A stretch of 64,000 bases of DNA, taken from Nematostella vectensis (Eukaryota; Cnidaria; Anthozoa; Actiniaria; Edwardsiidae). Where the stretch lies: the NCBI RefSeq assembly GCF_932526225.1, contig NC_064041.1, positions 2,678,699 through 2,742,698 of the forward strand. The letters run 5' to 3'. The notes below the pieces were generated by a model. The model was not told where the DNA came from. It was given only the letters and a program-made list of their open reading frames with translations, and made no database searches. Of this stretch, positions 1 through 11,599 are shown piece after piece. Position 1 is the first letter of the stretch. Every line of letters begins with the position of its first letter. Made by a program: the position numbers and the translations under genes.

Positions 1-60
1 CAGAGAAGCGTAATGGTCGGGAGACTCGTGTATGTAGAAGTGACAGTAGTTGTCAAAGAA
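1..60 (-). CDS. Trefoil/Tudor gene, lobe-3 exon, unit 0 (cut by window edge)
   Basis: The first 60 bases are the 5' part of the lobe-3 exon seen whole at 9748-9918 and 21859-22029. The minus-strand acceptor ends in CTAG just above base 60 and the exon opens with Phe-Phe-Asp. The remainder lies outside the window. This copy is probably a fragment, because no DUF4537 exons lie upstream of it within its unit. Confidence 0.8.
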
Positions 61-635
61 CTAGAATTAGATGAGCTAACAGTTAGCGAACGCCCAACAA
101 ACAGACGGCTGAATTAGTATTATGTCATCCTCTTCAATGAGACCCTTAAGATATGATGACTGCATGACAGTGACGACAGAAAACAAAGGATAATTCAAAT
201 GGCTGAAGTTGAAATTCATTCCATATTCCAAGTTTTACGTTTTTCCAAGGACGACAATGTTTGTAGTATATCAAAATTAGATAGCTGTATTTGCTATTGT
301 AGCGATAAAATATTAGATAAATTGTTGTCTTTTTTATAAAGTAAAGGAATTTATTTTTCTGGGTAAAGACATCCCAGCCTCGCCGTTGAGGCCAAGTAAT
401 CACCAATACACAAAAGCCAAGGCTTCTTTTTGCGCCTTCACCAGAACTTCTTTACCTTTTATCTAAGTACTCCTGACAAAGAGCGATCCCGGTGGTTAAG
501 GACGTTTTTATACCTGATGTTGAGATCGTAAACCTTAAAGTAGTAGTCCAGATACAAGGTAGTAGAAAGCATGTACCCGACATCTTTGGTTAAAAGTACG
601 ACTTGACTTTCATTTTTCGTAAGCACCTTTCATCA

Positions 636-800
636 AGCCTAGATCTGCAGGGCTCCCTGTGGTTAATAACTGTACTCACCTTCCTTCTGACCTGTGCACC
701 ATCTATCCGAGATAGTAGCCTGGATCCTTAAGCTTGGCGCCTGTGCGCCATCTTTACCGCGATAGTAGCCTGGATCCTTAGGGTTACCTGTGGTTAATAA
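636..800 (-). repeat. Partial duplications of the lobe-2 exon end and its donor
   Basis: Downstream of the lobe-2 exon on the minus strand, its last 50 or so bases are repeated about twice in diverged form. The motif revcomp of ccatctatccgagatagtagcc recurs in part, and one copy still has a GTGAGTAC donor. Equivalent copies exist at 10494-10658 and 22620-22800. The unit 2 version keeps an additional donor near 22720 that is lost here. Confidence 0.7.
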
Positions 801-810
801 CTGTACTCAC

Positions 811-914
811 CTTCCCTCTGACTTGTGCGCCATCTATCCCGAGGTAGTAGCCCCGATGTGCAACGCTGGCCAAGGCGACTACATTCCCACCGATCTGAGT
901 CACCATAAACTGGG
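811..914 (-). CDS. Trefoil/Tudor gene, lobe-2 exon, unit 0
   Basis: A 104-bp exon, identical in layout to 10669-10772 and 22820-22923. On the minus strand the acceptor reads CCCTAG and the donor GTGAGTAC. It starts in phase 1 and ends in phase 0. It encodes the second beta-trefoil lobe, with [13 protein letters not shown] near the start and YYLGIDG further on. In this unit the sequence upstream of it (above 1102) is KIFBP intron, so the exon is cut off from its own gene's 5' exons. Confidence 0.8.
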
Positions 915-1737
915 CTAGGGAAGAGTGAAATATAAGAAAACAACTTCATATTAATCATCATATATATATAATCATCCTCTCCATCATCATCATCACAAGC
1001 CACCTAAAACACTGTAAATATCATCAATTGCTATTGCTATCAATAATTAATCCTGTCAGCTTAGATAAATTAATTAGGCTTCTATCGTTTTCATCAACAT
1101 CAAAGTGCTTGCAACCTTTGTAATCTATGTGAAGGGATTCTGTGAATGCCATTTTTTGTGAAAGAAATGGGTGCATCCTGAAGGGGGGGTGCAGTATTTC
1201 TGAAAGGGTGGTCTATCCCAAAGAGAAGGGGGCGTGGAGCACCATGAAAACAACATGGTGGTTGCACCCTGCATGGTTACACCCATCCCATTTATATTCA
1301 TTTCTAAGAAATGTCAAAACATTGTGTACCATACATACACGGATGAATGTTCCTGTCTTCGGGATTTTCTTTCATTGGTGAATTTTTTTCAAATTCCGGA
1401 AAGATTTCGTATTCGGGAAGCCGATCTTTTCTTTGGAAGAACGATCTTGAAAATCTTAAGAAAGTTCTCGCCCTCGAGTGTTAACCTCGGTGATAAACGA
1501 TTTTAAAAACAGGAAGAAAGATCTTTTCTTCGGAAGAACGATATCTTGCCCTCGGAACCACGATCGATCTTGAAAACCGGAGATGGTTCCTCGTAAAAAA
1601 AACTGATATCGTTCTGCATATCGTAAAAGGGTTCTGCTTAATGTCGAAAACGATATTTTTCTCCGGTGTACGTCTTCCCTTGCTGGGTCACATACAGTAT
1701 TTATATTTTTATTCTGTATCAATTCAATTCCCTCAAG

Positions 1738-4614
1738 GCGCGTGAAATCTTCAAGCAAGGTCAGAGGTGGCTCACCCAAGCTAAAGAGTATTACGAGCTG
1801 GATGGTCACGTGTCTGATTACGTTCAGATAGAACAAGACGTGAGCCAGCTGTACAAAGAGCTCGCTAAACTGGAGACGGACAAAGAGCGCAGGTGCAAGA
1901 TGCACAAGAGACGTGTGGACGTGCTGTGCGCCGTGCTGGCAGGTAACAGGAGTAGTGGAGACCTTTTAAAGGCTCGTTTACACTAACAACTTCTGTCCTT
2001 CATCAATTGCTTTCCTACGAAACAAACTACGATTTTTTCAGCGATGCCATTACCGCCAGGTCGACCTAATCCTCAGTCATTGCGATGTTTCATGTTTTTT
2101 TTGCTCGAGAAATGATTAATTTTGGTATTTTAATTAGTATTGGCCTGATTTGATTGACAGATTTTTCGGAGTTTTCCTAGGGAGCTCCCTTTTATAGTGC
2201 GCGTGCGTGTTTAAAGTTCATAAAACCTTTCACTTATGTCAATCTAGCCAAACAAAGCATAGATAAAATTTCAAATTCTAAAAAGGGAACTGAATTTGAT
2301 TGAAATTTGAATTTTCAAACAAACATGCCATATTGACTTTGCAAGTTTGTGCTGAGTTTCTCAAGGCCTTCATTATGTCACTTTAACAAACAGGACTTGT
2401 AATACCATTGATAAGTCAGATTTTGCCGTTCACTCCGTCTCTTTTGAATGCTATACTGGTACTATATTGTTAAACCATGCTATCCCTTCTCCTCGCTGTG
2501 GCAAGTTGACATTCATTAAACAGAATATTGTGAATAGAGACAGGAAAGCGTGAAATCATTCAACATATCATTCCAAAAGATTTTGATTTTGTTGAAAATG
2601 CTCGACTGATATTAAATGCGCGAATGATATTAAATGCGCGAATGATCAAATTAAAAAGCGCATCATTAATTTTAGATATCCTGGTGGCTCTGTGCAACGG
2701 ATTGACCATGTCTGTCCCACAAATCGAAGACGATAATTGTGTACTGTTGTAGGATTTTTATTTCATATCCCTTGATAAGTCTCCGCATCTCCTTTTAGAA
2801 CTGAATCCCCAGCATTACCTGCAAATATGCCGCCAGCTTATGTTCGAAACAGCAGAAGCTTACAGTGAAATGGTAGACCTGAAGATTGCCCTTGCCAAGG
2901 AGAGCGGCGTACCTCCCTCCGTTCACGTCATCAAGAAAATCAACCACCTCGTAACCCAGAGCATCAAGTTCTTCCAAACCTTCATAGGTAAGCAACAATA
3001 TATCAGCCATCTCATAACCCATGCATCACGATCTTCCAAACCTTCATAGGTAAGCAACAATAGATCAGCCATCTCATAACCCATGCATCACGATCTTCCA
3101 AACCTTCATAGGTAAGCAACAATAGATCAGCCATCTCATAACCCATGCATCACGATCTTCCAAACCTTCATAGGTAAGCAACAATAGATCAGCCATCTCA
3201 TAACCCATGCATCACGATCTTCCAAACCTTCATAGGTAAGCAACAATAGATTAGCCATCTCATAACCCATGCATCACGATCTTCCAAACCTTCATAGGTA
3301 AGCAACAATAGATCAGCCATCTCATAACCCATGTATCACGATCTTCCAAACCTTCATAGGTAAGCAACAATAGATCAGCCATCTCATAACCCATGCATCA
3401 CGATCTTCCAAACCTTCATAGGTAAGCAACAATAGATCAGCCATCTCATAACCCATGCATCACGATCTTCCAAACCTTCATAGGTAAGCAACAATAGATC
3501 AGCCATCTCATAACCCATGCATCACGATCTTCCAAACCTTCATAGGTAAGCAACAATAGATCAGCCATCTCATAACCCATGCATCACGATCTTCCAAACC
3601 TTCATAGGTAAGCAACAATAGATCAGCCATCTCATGCATCACGATCTTCCAGACGTTCATAGGTAAGCAACAATAGATCAGCCATCTCATAACCCATGCA
3701 TCACGATCTTACAGACGTTCATAGGTAAGCAACAATAGATCAGCCATCTCATAACCCATGCATCACGATCCTCCAGACGTTCATAGGCCAGCCATGATAG
3801 ATCAGTCTTCATAGGTTAGTTAGGTAAACCATCTCATAATAAGAGCATAAATTTTTCAGACCTCCTTAATTACGTCACGATGGATGCTCCGCATTGCAAA
3901 TTTCGACTACATTGATAATTTATTGAAACGTAAAAGAGGCAACGTACTGCCTAAGTACCACTCACCCCCTTTGGCATGACAGAGCTGACTAACGTGGCGA
4001 AAACAAACACAATCGAAGTGTTGAATTGTTCGAGTAAAAATACGAAAGGCTGACTTCACTGGCTGTTTTAGCTAAATGTACAGCCATACTGTACAAAAGA
4101 TGACAGATTTATCGATAATAATGGGGTCATAAAGAAAATTTTAGCCTCAGCTGTTCTTTAGTTTTCTTAGCATCGACAAAATGTGGCAGTTCGCCGGTAA
4201 AAAGCCGTTGTTTAACCGTGCGGTACTTGAACTAGTCTTCCGTTTTTCGGCACTGTCCTTTAGAGCAGTGTTATGAGTTTGCTTTATGAGTTACTTTTTT
4301 CGTCATTTTTATCAATAGACTCCATGAAACAGAAGCAGGTTCTTCCCGAGACCTATGATGATGATATAGTGCGGCCGGCGTTTGTGTCTCACTTCTGCGT
4401 CGCTCGCCTCCATGGAAAGATCATCTGCTCCGAGACCCGCACAAAAGTGGACAATTTGCAGAAGAGCCTTGAGCTGTATAAGTACGTGGTCAACTACTGC
4501 GACAGCCACCCTGGACTCCCGGTCGCTGTTTTCAAGGACGAGCTGGAGATTTCAAGAGAAATGACAGGATTACTGCCGTTAAAGATGGCGAAGATAATGG
4601 CCCAGTCGTCCTGA
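1738..4614 (+). CDS. KIFBP: KIF-binding protein, C-terminal part (three exons), unit 1
   Basis: Three exons at 1738-1942, 2799-2987 and 4319-4614 splice in frame to 229 residues plus a stop. Each has a clean acceptor (CTCAAG, TTTTAG, CAATAG), and the two introns have donors GTAACAGG and GTAAGCAA. The product matches the C-terminal part of KIFBP/KBP, which in animals binds kinesin motor domains and affects microtubule transport and mitochondrial positioning. Family hallmarks are ETDKERRCKMHKRRVDVL, LNPQHYLQICRQL, HVIKKINHL and VARLHGKIICSE. The N-terminal exons are absent from the unit, because the duplication edge lies 635 bp upstream in the preceding intron. It is probably a truncated duplicate or an alternative 3' end of a gene starting left of the window. 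The reading frame is intact. Confidence 0.82.
2988..3795 (+). repeat. 62-bp minisatellite spanning the KIFBP donor, unit 1 (about 13 copies)
   Basis: The repeat starts exactly at the exon 2/intron boundary. Each unit contains ttcatag followed by gtaagcaacaatagatcag, so each copy carries the last bases of the exon and a strong 5' splice site. Units are nearly identical up to about 3600. Later ones are more diverged (cttccagacgttcatag), and one is shortened near 3634. Confidence 0.93.
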
Positions 4615-7480
4615 AAGAATCGACCAATATACCCTCCAGTCGAGTTGCGATTCGTTATCGATTGGCTGCTACACTTCAGAAGCAACTGCCGAGTCGTCAT
4701 AAGAGATGTTTTCAAGCCGACTTACGATCTCTTATCGACTATCGATTTCTTATCGATATTCGCGCTTCCTGAAGGTAACAGATGGCAAGATAACTGACCC
4801 AAAATTTAGTTAAGGGTCCATAAGATATCATATCTGGACGCACATTATTCATATTGATACTTATTTATTTACTTTTATCTAAAATGCATGGTGTATTGGC
4901 ATTGAATGTAGATATACATATGAATAATGGACACAAATGTTGTACTAAAACATTTTTTGTACATGATTGTACTTTTAAAAAGTATTATTGAAAGAAAAAC
5001 ATGAATGTTGGAATAGTGGAAGAACAGCACTTTAACTTAAAGGAAAGTCGATATATCGGACCTCCATTGAGTGGGGACACAGCGGACAACTTCCAAAGTC
5101 CCGGGGTATCCATTATATGGAGGTTTCACTGTATAACGGATAATAAATGTTTCGGTCCACTGGGTGTCCGTTAAATGGAGGCTCTGTTAGAAAAGAGGAG
5201 GTGATACTGAGTAAAGCGATCTTGCTCGTTAATTCTACCGTGCTCAAACATATGAAACATTTATTATGCTCGAAATGTCCTACTACCTTAGTATATGCTG
5301 AGGTAGTGCTCTAGGATGCTAGAATCTTTTTCTTCATTTTATATCCAATTACTTATAAGCTTGTCTTTGATTGTATCTATCGCAAAGCAGAGTAATCAAC
5401 TTGAAGACATTTTGAGAACAAGTAGCGGTAAGGGTTATTTTCGTGATCCGTGAAAGACAAATTGAAAACCGTGATTGCTACTTTCGCCGTGATTCGTGAA
5501 TGCCGAAAGTTGCGGTTTATCGTGATCGTGAAACGTGATTTCAGATTTTTGAAACTCGTGAAACGTGCAGGGATCTCCCTTACCGCCCCTGTGAGAAGAA
5601 GGGCTTTGACAGCTGAAGTAAGTCAGTTCTGGAAAATGTCGAAAAATGCTTTACTGCAAAAATATGATTTGTTATCAATCTTATACTAAAGACCAATAAA
5701 GTAGATTTGACTGTTGGAAATTAGAGAGTTCATATTTAAGAAGTCATTTATGATTATTTTATATTTTATTGCTTTTAGGTGGCTTTACCACATACAAAAT
5801 TAATCAACTGTTGGCAATTATTCAATTGCTGGCATGAGAACAAACGAGAACAAGGTGACATTAACTTAAATATACCTACTGTTGTGGAAACCGCATGCTA
5901 TAAAGAAACGGTGATCCAATCACAATACTGGAACAAGTCAAATTAAAAATATTATGCCAAAATATTATGCCAAAATATTATGTTTAGTTATCACTTTGAA
6001 TTTTAGATTAAAGTCGAAGGAAAAAAAGGAAATCGCCGACAATCGACCAAAAACTCTAAATATAACTCTGCATACAACCCTGAATATCAATAACTTCACC
6101 AAGACAGATGTCTAAGATAGACCATGATCATGAAGCAAACATTCAGGGTATGTTTTTTTGTGAATGAAAATAGCGCCCGCAAGAAGCCAAAAGGAGGAGG
6201 GTTGGTAAAGAAGAGGGAAGGGGGCAAGGCGCGCCCGCTACATTCGCCATCTTCTCCTAGGGGGGGGGGGGTTGACACCCTTCCCATGATGCACTTCGTC
6301 AAAGCATATTATCAACCGCCGCGCGTCGTGATGTGGCGCAGATGATCTTAGTCATGAAGGCGGTGGTAAGAGCAAGATGGAATAGCTCGGAGGCATTCCG
6401 AGGAAGAAACTAGCTTGATTATCGCCGAATGCCCATCTTGAATGAAAATTCAAGATTTAAATTTGAAAAGAGATGTTTTCTTTGCCTATCAAATCCATGG
6501 CCTTCTCCCACGGGCCTTAATTACTCAATCCCGGACGATTTAACGATTTAATTACAATACCTATGCCTTTTATACTGTATTTTTATTTTTTTGGTAAATA
6601 TTGCACTGATGGTCACAAGAAATTTGTTTCCTGCAGCTAAAAATGACTACAAAATAACGAACTCTTAAAAAATAGCGTGCGCGCGCATGTAATGGCGTCA
6701 TTTTCGATTGCCCCTGAAGCGCGCGCAGACAGTTTGAAAAATAAAATACACCTACAATAACCTCATTTTCTAGCCAAAGTTGGCGAAATATTCCTCGAAC
6801 TCAAGGCTTAGTTGTAGTCTAATTTTTCTTCTGGCAAATCCTCATCAAATCTGTGCTTGATATGTTATTTTAGTTAGTCAAAAGCTAAGACAACCGGTTC
6901 GTGCAACCCCAGTAAAACAAGGACAGCAAGATGACGTGATCAATTTTCAGAGACTAGTTGATTCAAGTAGTCTATCTTCAAGGCCAAAATTCGCCCCTTA
7001 GGAGTGAGGTAGTTTAGAGGTAGACCCCGATTAATAGTCTATTAGGGTAGAGAGTCCTTAGAATTCGAAATATTTGTCTTACAAAAATGTAAACAAACAA
7101 GACGGCGGGGCAATGTTTCGGAATCTTAGTTTGCATCTCAAAACTCACAAACCAAATCTACATACCATTATTACATAATGTATGAAAAAACACACACATG
7201 AGCTAGCTTGTGACTCCAACTTTAATTCTTTAGGTTTCATTTTACTTGTTTTACACATTTAATAAGAATAATTTGACATTTTCTTCGATGCATTTTGACG
7301 GATTTTTCCCGCGAATTTCGCGCGTTTTTTGCTGCTAACTCAGAAAATCACGCGCAAGTGCTCGTGGACAGGGTGTCAAACCCCCCTAGGGGCGGAGCAA
7401 CCAGGCCTTTGTGGGTTCAGGAGATGAAGAGGGAGCCTGGTGAAGGACCATCTGAGGTGTCGGTGCGTCTTTGTAGCTGT
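4615..7480. other. Convergent intergenic region, unit 1 (old repeat remnants)
   Basis: This is the space between the KIFBP 3' end and the convergent minus-strand trefoil gene. No convincing gene is seen. Around 5060-5190 there are paired motifs (cctccattgagtgg, tatggaggtttcactgta, ttaaatggaggctctgtt) resembling pogo/Tigger-type MITE ends. At 5440-5580 there is a degenerate cgtgattcgtgaa repeat. A G-run lies near 6260, and a GC-dense motif (gcgtgcgcgcgc) near 6677. The unit 2 equivalent is 14877-17740. Confidence 0.6.
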
Positions 7481-7484
7481 AGGG

Positions 7485-8121
7485 CCTGTGGTGTTTAGAC
7501 GAGACCTGACACCTGCAAGGCCTGTGGTGTTTAGACGAGACCTGAAAGCTGCAAGGCCTGTGGTGCTTAGACGAGACTTGACAGCTGCAAAGCCTGTGGT
7601 GTTTAGACGAGACTTGACAGCTGCAAGGCCTGTGGTGTTTAGACGAGACCTGACAGCTGAAAGACCTGTGGTGTTTAGACGAAACCTGACAGCTGCAAGG
7701 CCTGTGGTGTTTAGACGAGACTTGACAGCTGCAAGGCATGTGATGTTTAGACGAGACTTGACAGCTGGAAGGCCTGTGGTGTTTAGACGAGACCTGACAG
7801 CTGCAAGGCCTGTTGTGTTTAGATGAGACCTGACAGCTGCAAGGCCTGTTGTGTTTAGACGAGACCTGACAGCTGCAAGGCCTGTGGTGTTTAGACGAGA
7901 CCTGACAGCTGCAAGGCCTGTGGTGTTAAGACGAGACCTGACTGCTGCAAGGCCTGTGGTGTTTAGATGAGACATGACAGCTGCAAGGCCTGTGGTGTTT
8001 AGACGAGACCTGACAGCTGCAAGGCCTGTGGTGTTTAGACGAGACCTGACAGCTGCAAGGCCTGTGGTGTTTAGACGAGACTTGACAGCTGGAAGGCATT
8101 TGGTGTTTAGACAAGACCTGA
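7485..8121. repeat. 36-bp minisatellite, unit 1 (about 18 copies)
   Basis: Tandem 36-bp units of the form gacctgacagctgcaaggc followed by ctgtggtgtttagacga. Each unit holds a CAGCTG palindrome (an E-box type site). Because 36 is divisible by three, long reading frames stay open on both strands. These repetitive 12-residue products look like by-products of the period, not proteins. The array lies between the two convergent gene ends. Confidence 0.93.
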
Positions 8122-8597
8122 CACGAGGGGCCGGAGGGGACGAGGCGGGTTTTTTTTTTTACAGTAGCAATTTTAGGTTTTAGTACGCAGGTAAATCAAG
8201 CCTGGCTTGTTTTGCGTAATTTTTATTGAACGCCATGTTGTTAAAGACCAAGATTGCTGACAAAAGAAATATCTCAGGATCTTCTCCCTAAGATTTATAT
8301 ATATATAGGACTATTTGTTAAAATAGTAAAAAGCTATCTTATTTTAATTTTGTTAACGTTAAACCGAAAATCTTTTGTACAGCCTTTGGGTACAGCCAAC
8401 TTTTTTTCAATCAAATAAACTACATCTGCATTTTTTAATATTCAGGTGGAACCAGCTGATAATTGTTCGTGTCCTTGTCAGTGCTTTGACGTGCTCCTAT
8501 GGGTATGAATAAAACAAATCCAGGTTTTTGGGAACTGAATTATTTTTATTCATAAGTATTTTGACATTTTGTTACCTTATGACAGAACGCAGTCAGA

Positions 8598-8870
8598 TCG
8601 TGACCTTACTATGACACGTGACCCGTGATCTTCTTACGGGACATGACCTTCCTATGACGCGTGAACTTACAATGGCACGTGACCTTTCTATGACACGTGA
8701 CCTTACAATGGCACGTGAACTTACAATGGCACATGACATTTCTATGACACGTGACCTTATGACTGGGTCATGTGACCTTTCTATGATACGAAACAATACA
8801 ATGGTACGTGATCTTATTATGACCTACAAGGACTCGCGACTTAAGTTCTTTTGACCTTTATCTGTCCTTA
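8598..8870. repeat. Degenerate CACGTG-rich repeat, unit 1
   Basis: An irregular repeat of about 17-19 bp alternating atgacacgtgacctt and acaatggcacgtgaac. It holds five exact CACGTG palindromes plus several one-base variants. It lies about 240-510 bp downstream of the minus-strand trefoil stop codon. A minus-strand AATAAA at 8545-8550 would place it in that gene's 3' UTR. Confidence 0.75.
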
Positions 8871-9106
8871 CAATGGCTATGTATGATAAGACACAAAAAA
8901 TCAAAGGCAAAACTTAAACATGGTTGGACATGCTTAGTCAATTTTCTTCCAGTTATTTTACAAACGCAACGATTTGTTTGAAGTACAAATTAGTAAATAT
9001 ACCTTTATGATATACAACGAAAAATTGCCATCCGGAACAATCTATTTCCAGACAGAGGACCCTTTACTCAGCGCTTTAACATCTCATCAGCGCTCCAACG
9101 TACACA

Positions 9107-10772
9107 TTAGTAAGGAGGAGGTGGACCATAGCTAGGTGGAGGTGGGCCGTACCCTGCTGGAGGTGGGCCGTACCCTGCCGGAGCTGGGCCGTACCCTGCA
9201 GGAGGGGGGCCATATCCAGGGTAGCCGGCTGGGGGTGGTGGTGGGTGCTGTCCAGTGGGATAGCCACCTGCTGGAGGAGCAGTGTGTGTGCCAGGGTAGC
9301 CACCTGGATATCCAGTGGGTGGGGGAGGATGAGGGTGCCCTCCGTGTGGAGGAGGGGGTTGAGGGTATCCACCAGAGAGGTGTGGTGGGGGATAGGTCCC
9401 GGGTTGAGGATAGCTTGGGGTTGGTGCTGGGTAGCCTCCTGTGGTTCTGTGGTCTGAGACATATGTCTGACCATACGGACTGAACTGTAGAGAGGAAAAG
9501 AAAAAAAAGGTAGTGGTTCGAAGCCTACGGTGTAAATGAAACGTGCGTTGCAGCCCCACGTGTCAAAGGTGTTGTATAAAAAAGTGTTAAACGGACTCGA
9601 ACGGTTGCAATGCTAGCTTCGTGAGCTAAAAAAAAAAAAACGAAATAAAAACTGCCTAAACATCCAGGGAAGTAACAATAACTAGGATAAAAAGACGAAA
9701 ACAACTGAATTATGCTATCACTCCCCCTTCCGTCCCTAGTAACTCACCAGTAGCTTGGCCTCAAAGAACGCGGGCTCACTCTTGTAACAGCTCGCAGGTG
9801 ACAACACGCATCCATTTGCGTCAACGCCAACGTGTTGCCTCGGCAACATGCATGACTCCAGAGAAGCGTAATGGTCGGGAGACTCGTGTATGTAGAAGTG
9901 ACAGAAGTTGTCAAAGAACTAGAATTAGATGAGCTAACAGTTAGCGAACGCCCAACAAACAGACGGCTGAATTAGTATTATGTCATCCTCTTCAATGAGA
10001 CCCTTAAGATATGATGACTGCATGACAGTGACGACAGAAAACAAAGGATAATTCAAATGGCTGAAGTTGAAATTCATTCCATATTCCAAGTTTTACGTTT
10101 TTCCAAGGACGACAATGTTTGTAGTATATCAAAATTAGATAGCTGTATTTGCTATTGTAGCGATAAAATATTAGATAAATTGTTGTCTTTTTTATAAAGT
10201 AAAGGAATTTATTTTTCTGGGTAAAGACATCCCAGCCTCGCCGTTGAGGCCAAGTAATCACCAATACACAAAAGCCAAGGCTTCTTTTTGCGCCTTCACC
10301 AGAACTTCTTTACCTTTTATCTAAGTACTCCTGACAAAGAGCGATCCCGGTGGTTAAGGACGTTTTTATACCTGATGTTGAGATCGTAAACCTTAAAGTA
10401 GTAGTCCAGATACAAGGTAGTAGAAAGCATGTACCCGACATCTTTGGTTAAAAGTACGACTTGACTTTCATTTTTCGTAAGCACCTTTCATCAAGCCTAG
10501 ATCTGCAGGGCTCCCTGTGGTTAATAACTGTACTCACCTTCCTTCTGACCTGTGCACCATCTATCCGAGATAGTAGCCTGGATCCTTAAGCTTGGCGCCT
10601 GTGCGCCATCTTTACCGCGATAGTAGCCTGGATCCTTAGGGTTACCTGTGGTTAATAACTGTACTCACCTTCCCTCTGACTTGTGCGCCATCTATCCCGA
10701 GGTAGTAGCCCCGATGTGCAACGCTGGCCAAGGCGACTACATTCCCACCGATCTGAGTCACCATAAACTGGG
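9107..10772 (-). pseudogene. Trefoil/Tudor gene, 3' fragment (lobes 2, 3 and tail), unit 1
   Basis: Three minus-strand exons: lobe 2 (10669-10772), lobe 3 (9748-9918, 57 codons) and a Pro/Gly/Tyr-rich tail exon (9107-9484). They keep the splice sites and frame of the complete gene at 21198-27644. Upstream in this unit there is KIFBP intron instead of a start exon and DUF4537 exons, so the fragment cannot make the full protein alone. It could be a dead copy, or alternative 3' exons for a long read-through transcript. The tail exon is 21 bp shorter than in unit 2, lacking one GYGPPPA unit. The frame is intact. Confidence 0.75.
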
Positions 10773-11599
10773 CTAGGGAAGAGTGAAATATAAGAAAACA
10801 ACTTCATATTAATCATCATATATATATAATCATCCTCTCCATCATCATCATCACAAGCCACCTAAAACACTGTAAATATCATCAATTGCTATTGCTATCA
10901 ATAAATAATCCTGTCAGCTTAGATAAATTAATTAGGCTTCTATCGTTTTCATCAACATCAAAGTGCTTGCAACCTTTGTAATCTATGTGAAGGGATTCTG
11001 TGAATGCCATTTTTTGTGAAAGAAATGGGTGCATCCTGAAGGGGGGGGGGGTGCAGTATTTCTGAAAGGGTGGTCTATCCCAAAGAGAAGGGGGCGTGGA
11101 GCACCATGAAAACAACATGGTGGTTGCACCCTGCATGGTTACACCCATCCCATTTATATTCATTTCTAAGAAATGTCAAAACATTGTGTACCATACATAC
11201 ACGGATGAATGTTCCTGTCTTCGGGATTTTCTTTCATTGGTGAATTTTTTTCAAATTCCGGAAAGATTTCGTATTCGGGAAGCCGATCTTTTCTTTGGAA
11301 GAACGATCTTGAAAATCTTAAGAAAGTTCTCGCCCTCGAGTGTTAACCTCGGTGATAAACGATTTTAAAAACAGGAAGAAAGATCTTTTCTTCGGAAGAA
11401 CGATATCTTGCCCTCGGAACCACGATCGATCTTGAAAACCGGAGATGGTTCCTCGTAAAAAAAACTGATATCGTTCTGCATATCGTAAAAGGGTTCTGCT
11501 TAATGTCGAAAACGATATTTTTCTCCGGTGTACGTCTTCCCTTGCTGGGTCACATACAGTATTTATATTTTTATTCTGTATCAATTCAATTCCCTCAAG

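Larger units (their letters stand above)
1..1102. repeat. Segmental duplication, end of unit 0
   Basis: This stretch matches 9859-10960 and 21969-23100 almost base for base. It is the right-hand end of a further copy of the tandem unit, most of which lies left of the window. It contains trefoil lobe 3 (cut by the window edge) and lobe 2 exons on the minus strand. The shared sequence ends after a run reading atcaacatca at 1102. Beyond that point units 1 and 2 continue with KIFBP intron sequence, whereas the third occurrence (after 23100) continues with unique sequence. Confidence 0.9.
1103..10960. repeat. Segmental duplication unit 1 (9858 bp)
   Basis: First complete copy of a tandem direct duplication. 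It runs from an intron of the KIFBP-like gene to an intron of the minus-strand trefoil/Tudor gene, so its edges join introns of two different genes. Homology to unit 2 runs the whole length with only scattered substitutions and small indels. The larger length differences fall in the 62-bp and 36-bp minisatellites. The alignment offset is 9858-9862 bp up to the first minisatellite, about 10242-10262 after it, and 12060 after the second. Confidence 0.93.

Noticed and set aside
146-406. 86-codon minus-strand frame conserved in all three units (also at 10004 and 22115)
   Set aside because: Its conservation follows from the recent duplication. The product is Tyr/Lys/Ile-rich from AT-rich intron sequence between lobes 2 and 3 and has no domain.
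1456-1905. 149-codon minus-strand frame
   Set aside because: It is antisense to the KIFBP exon at 1738-1942, which has clear homology and splice sites.
9585-9640. Possible tRNA or tRNA-derived SINE (tcgaacggttgcaatgctagc) on the minus strand
   Set aside because: Resembles a B-box weakly, but no cloverleaf arms could be drawn and the A-box is poor.
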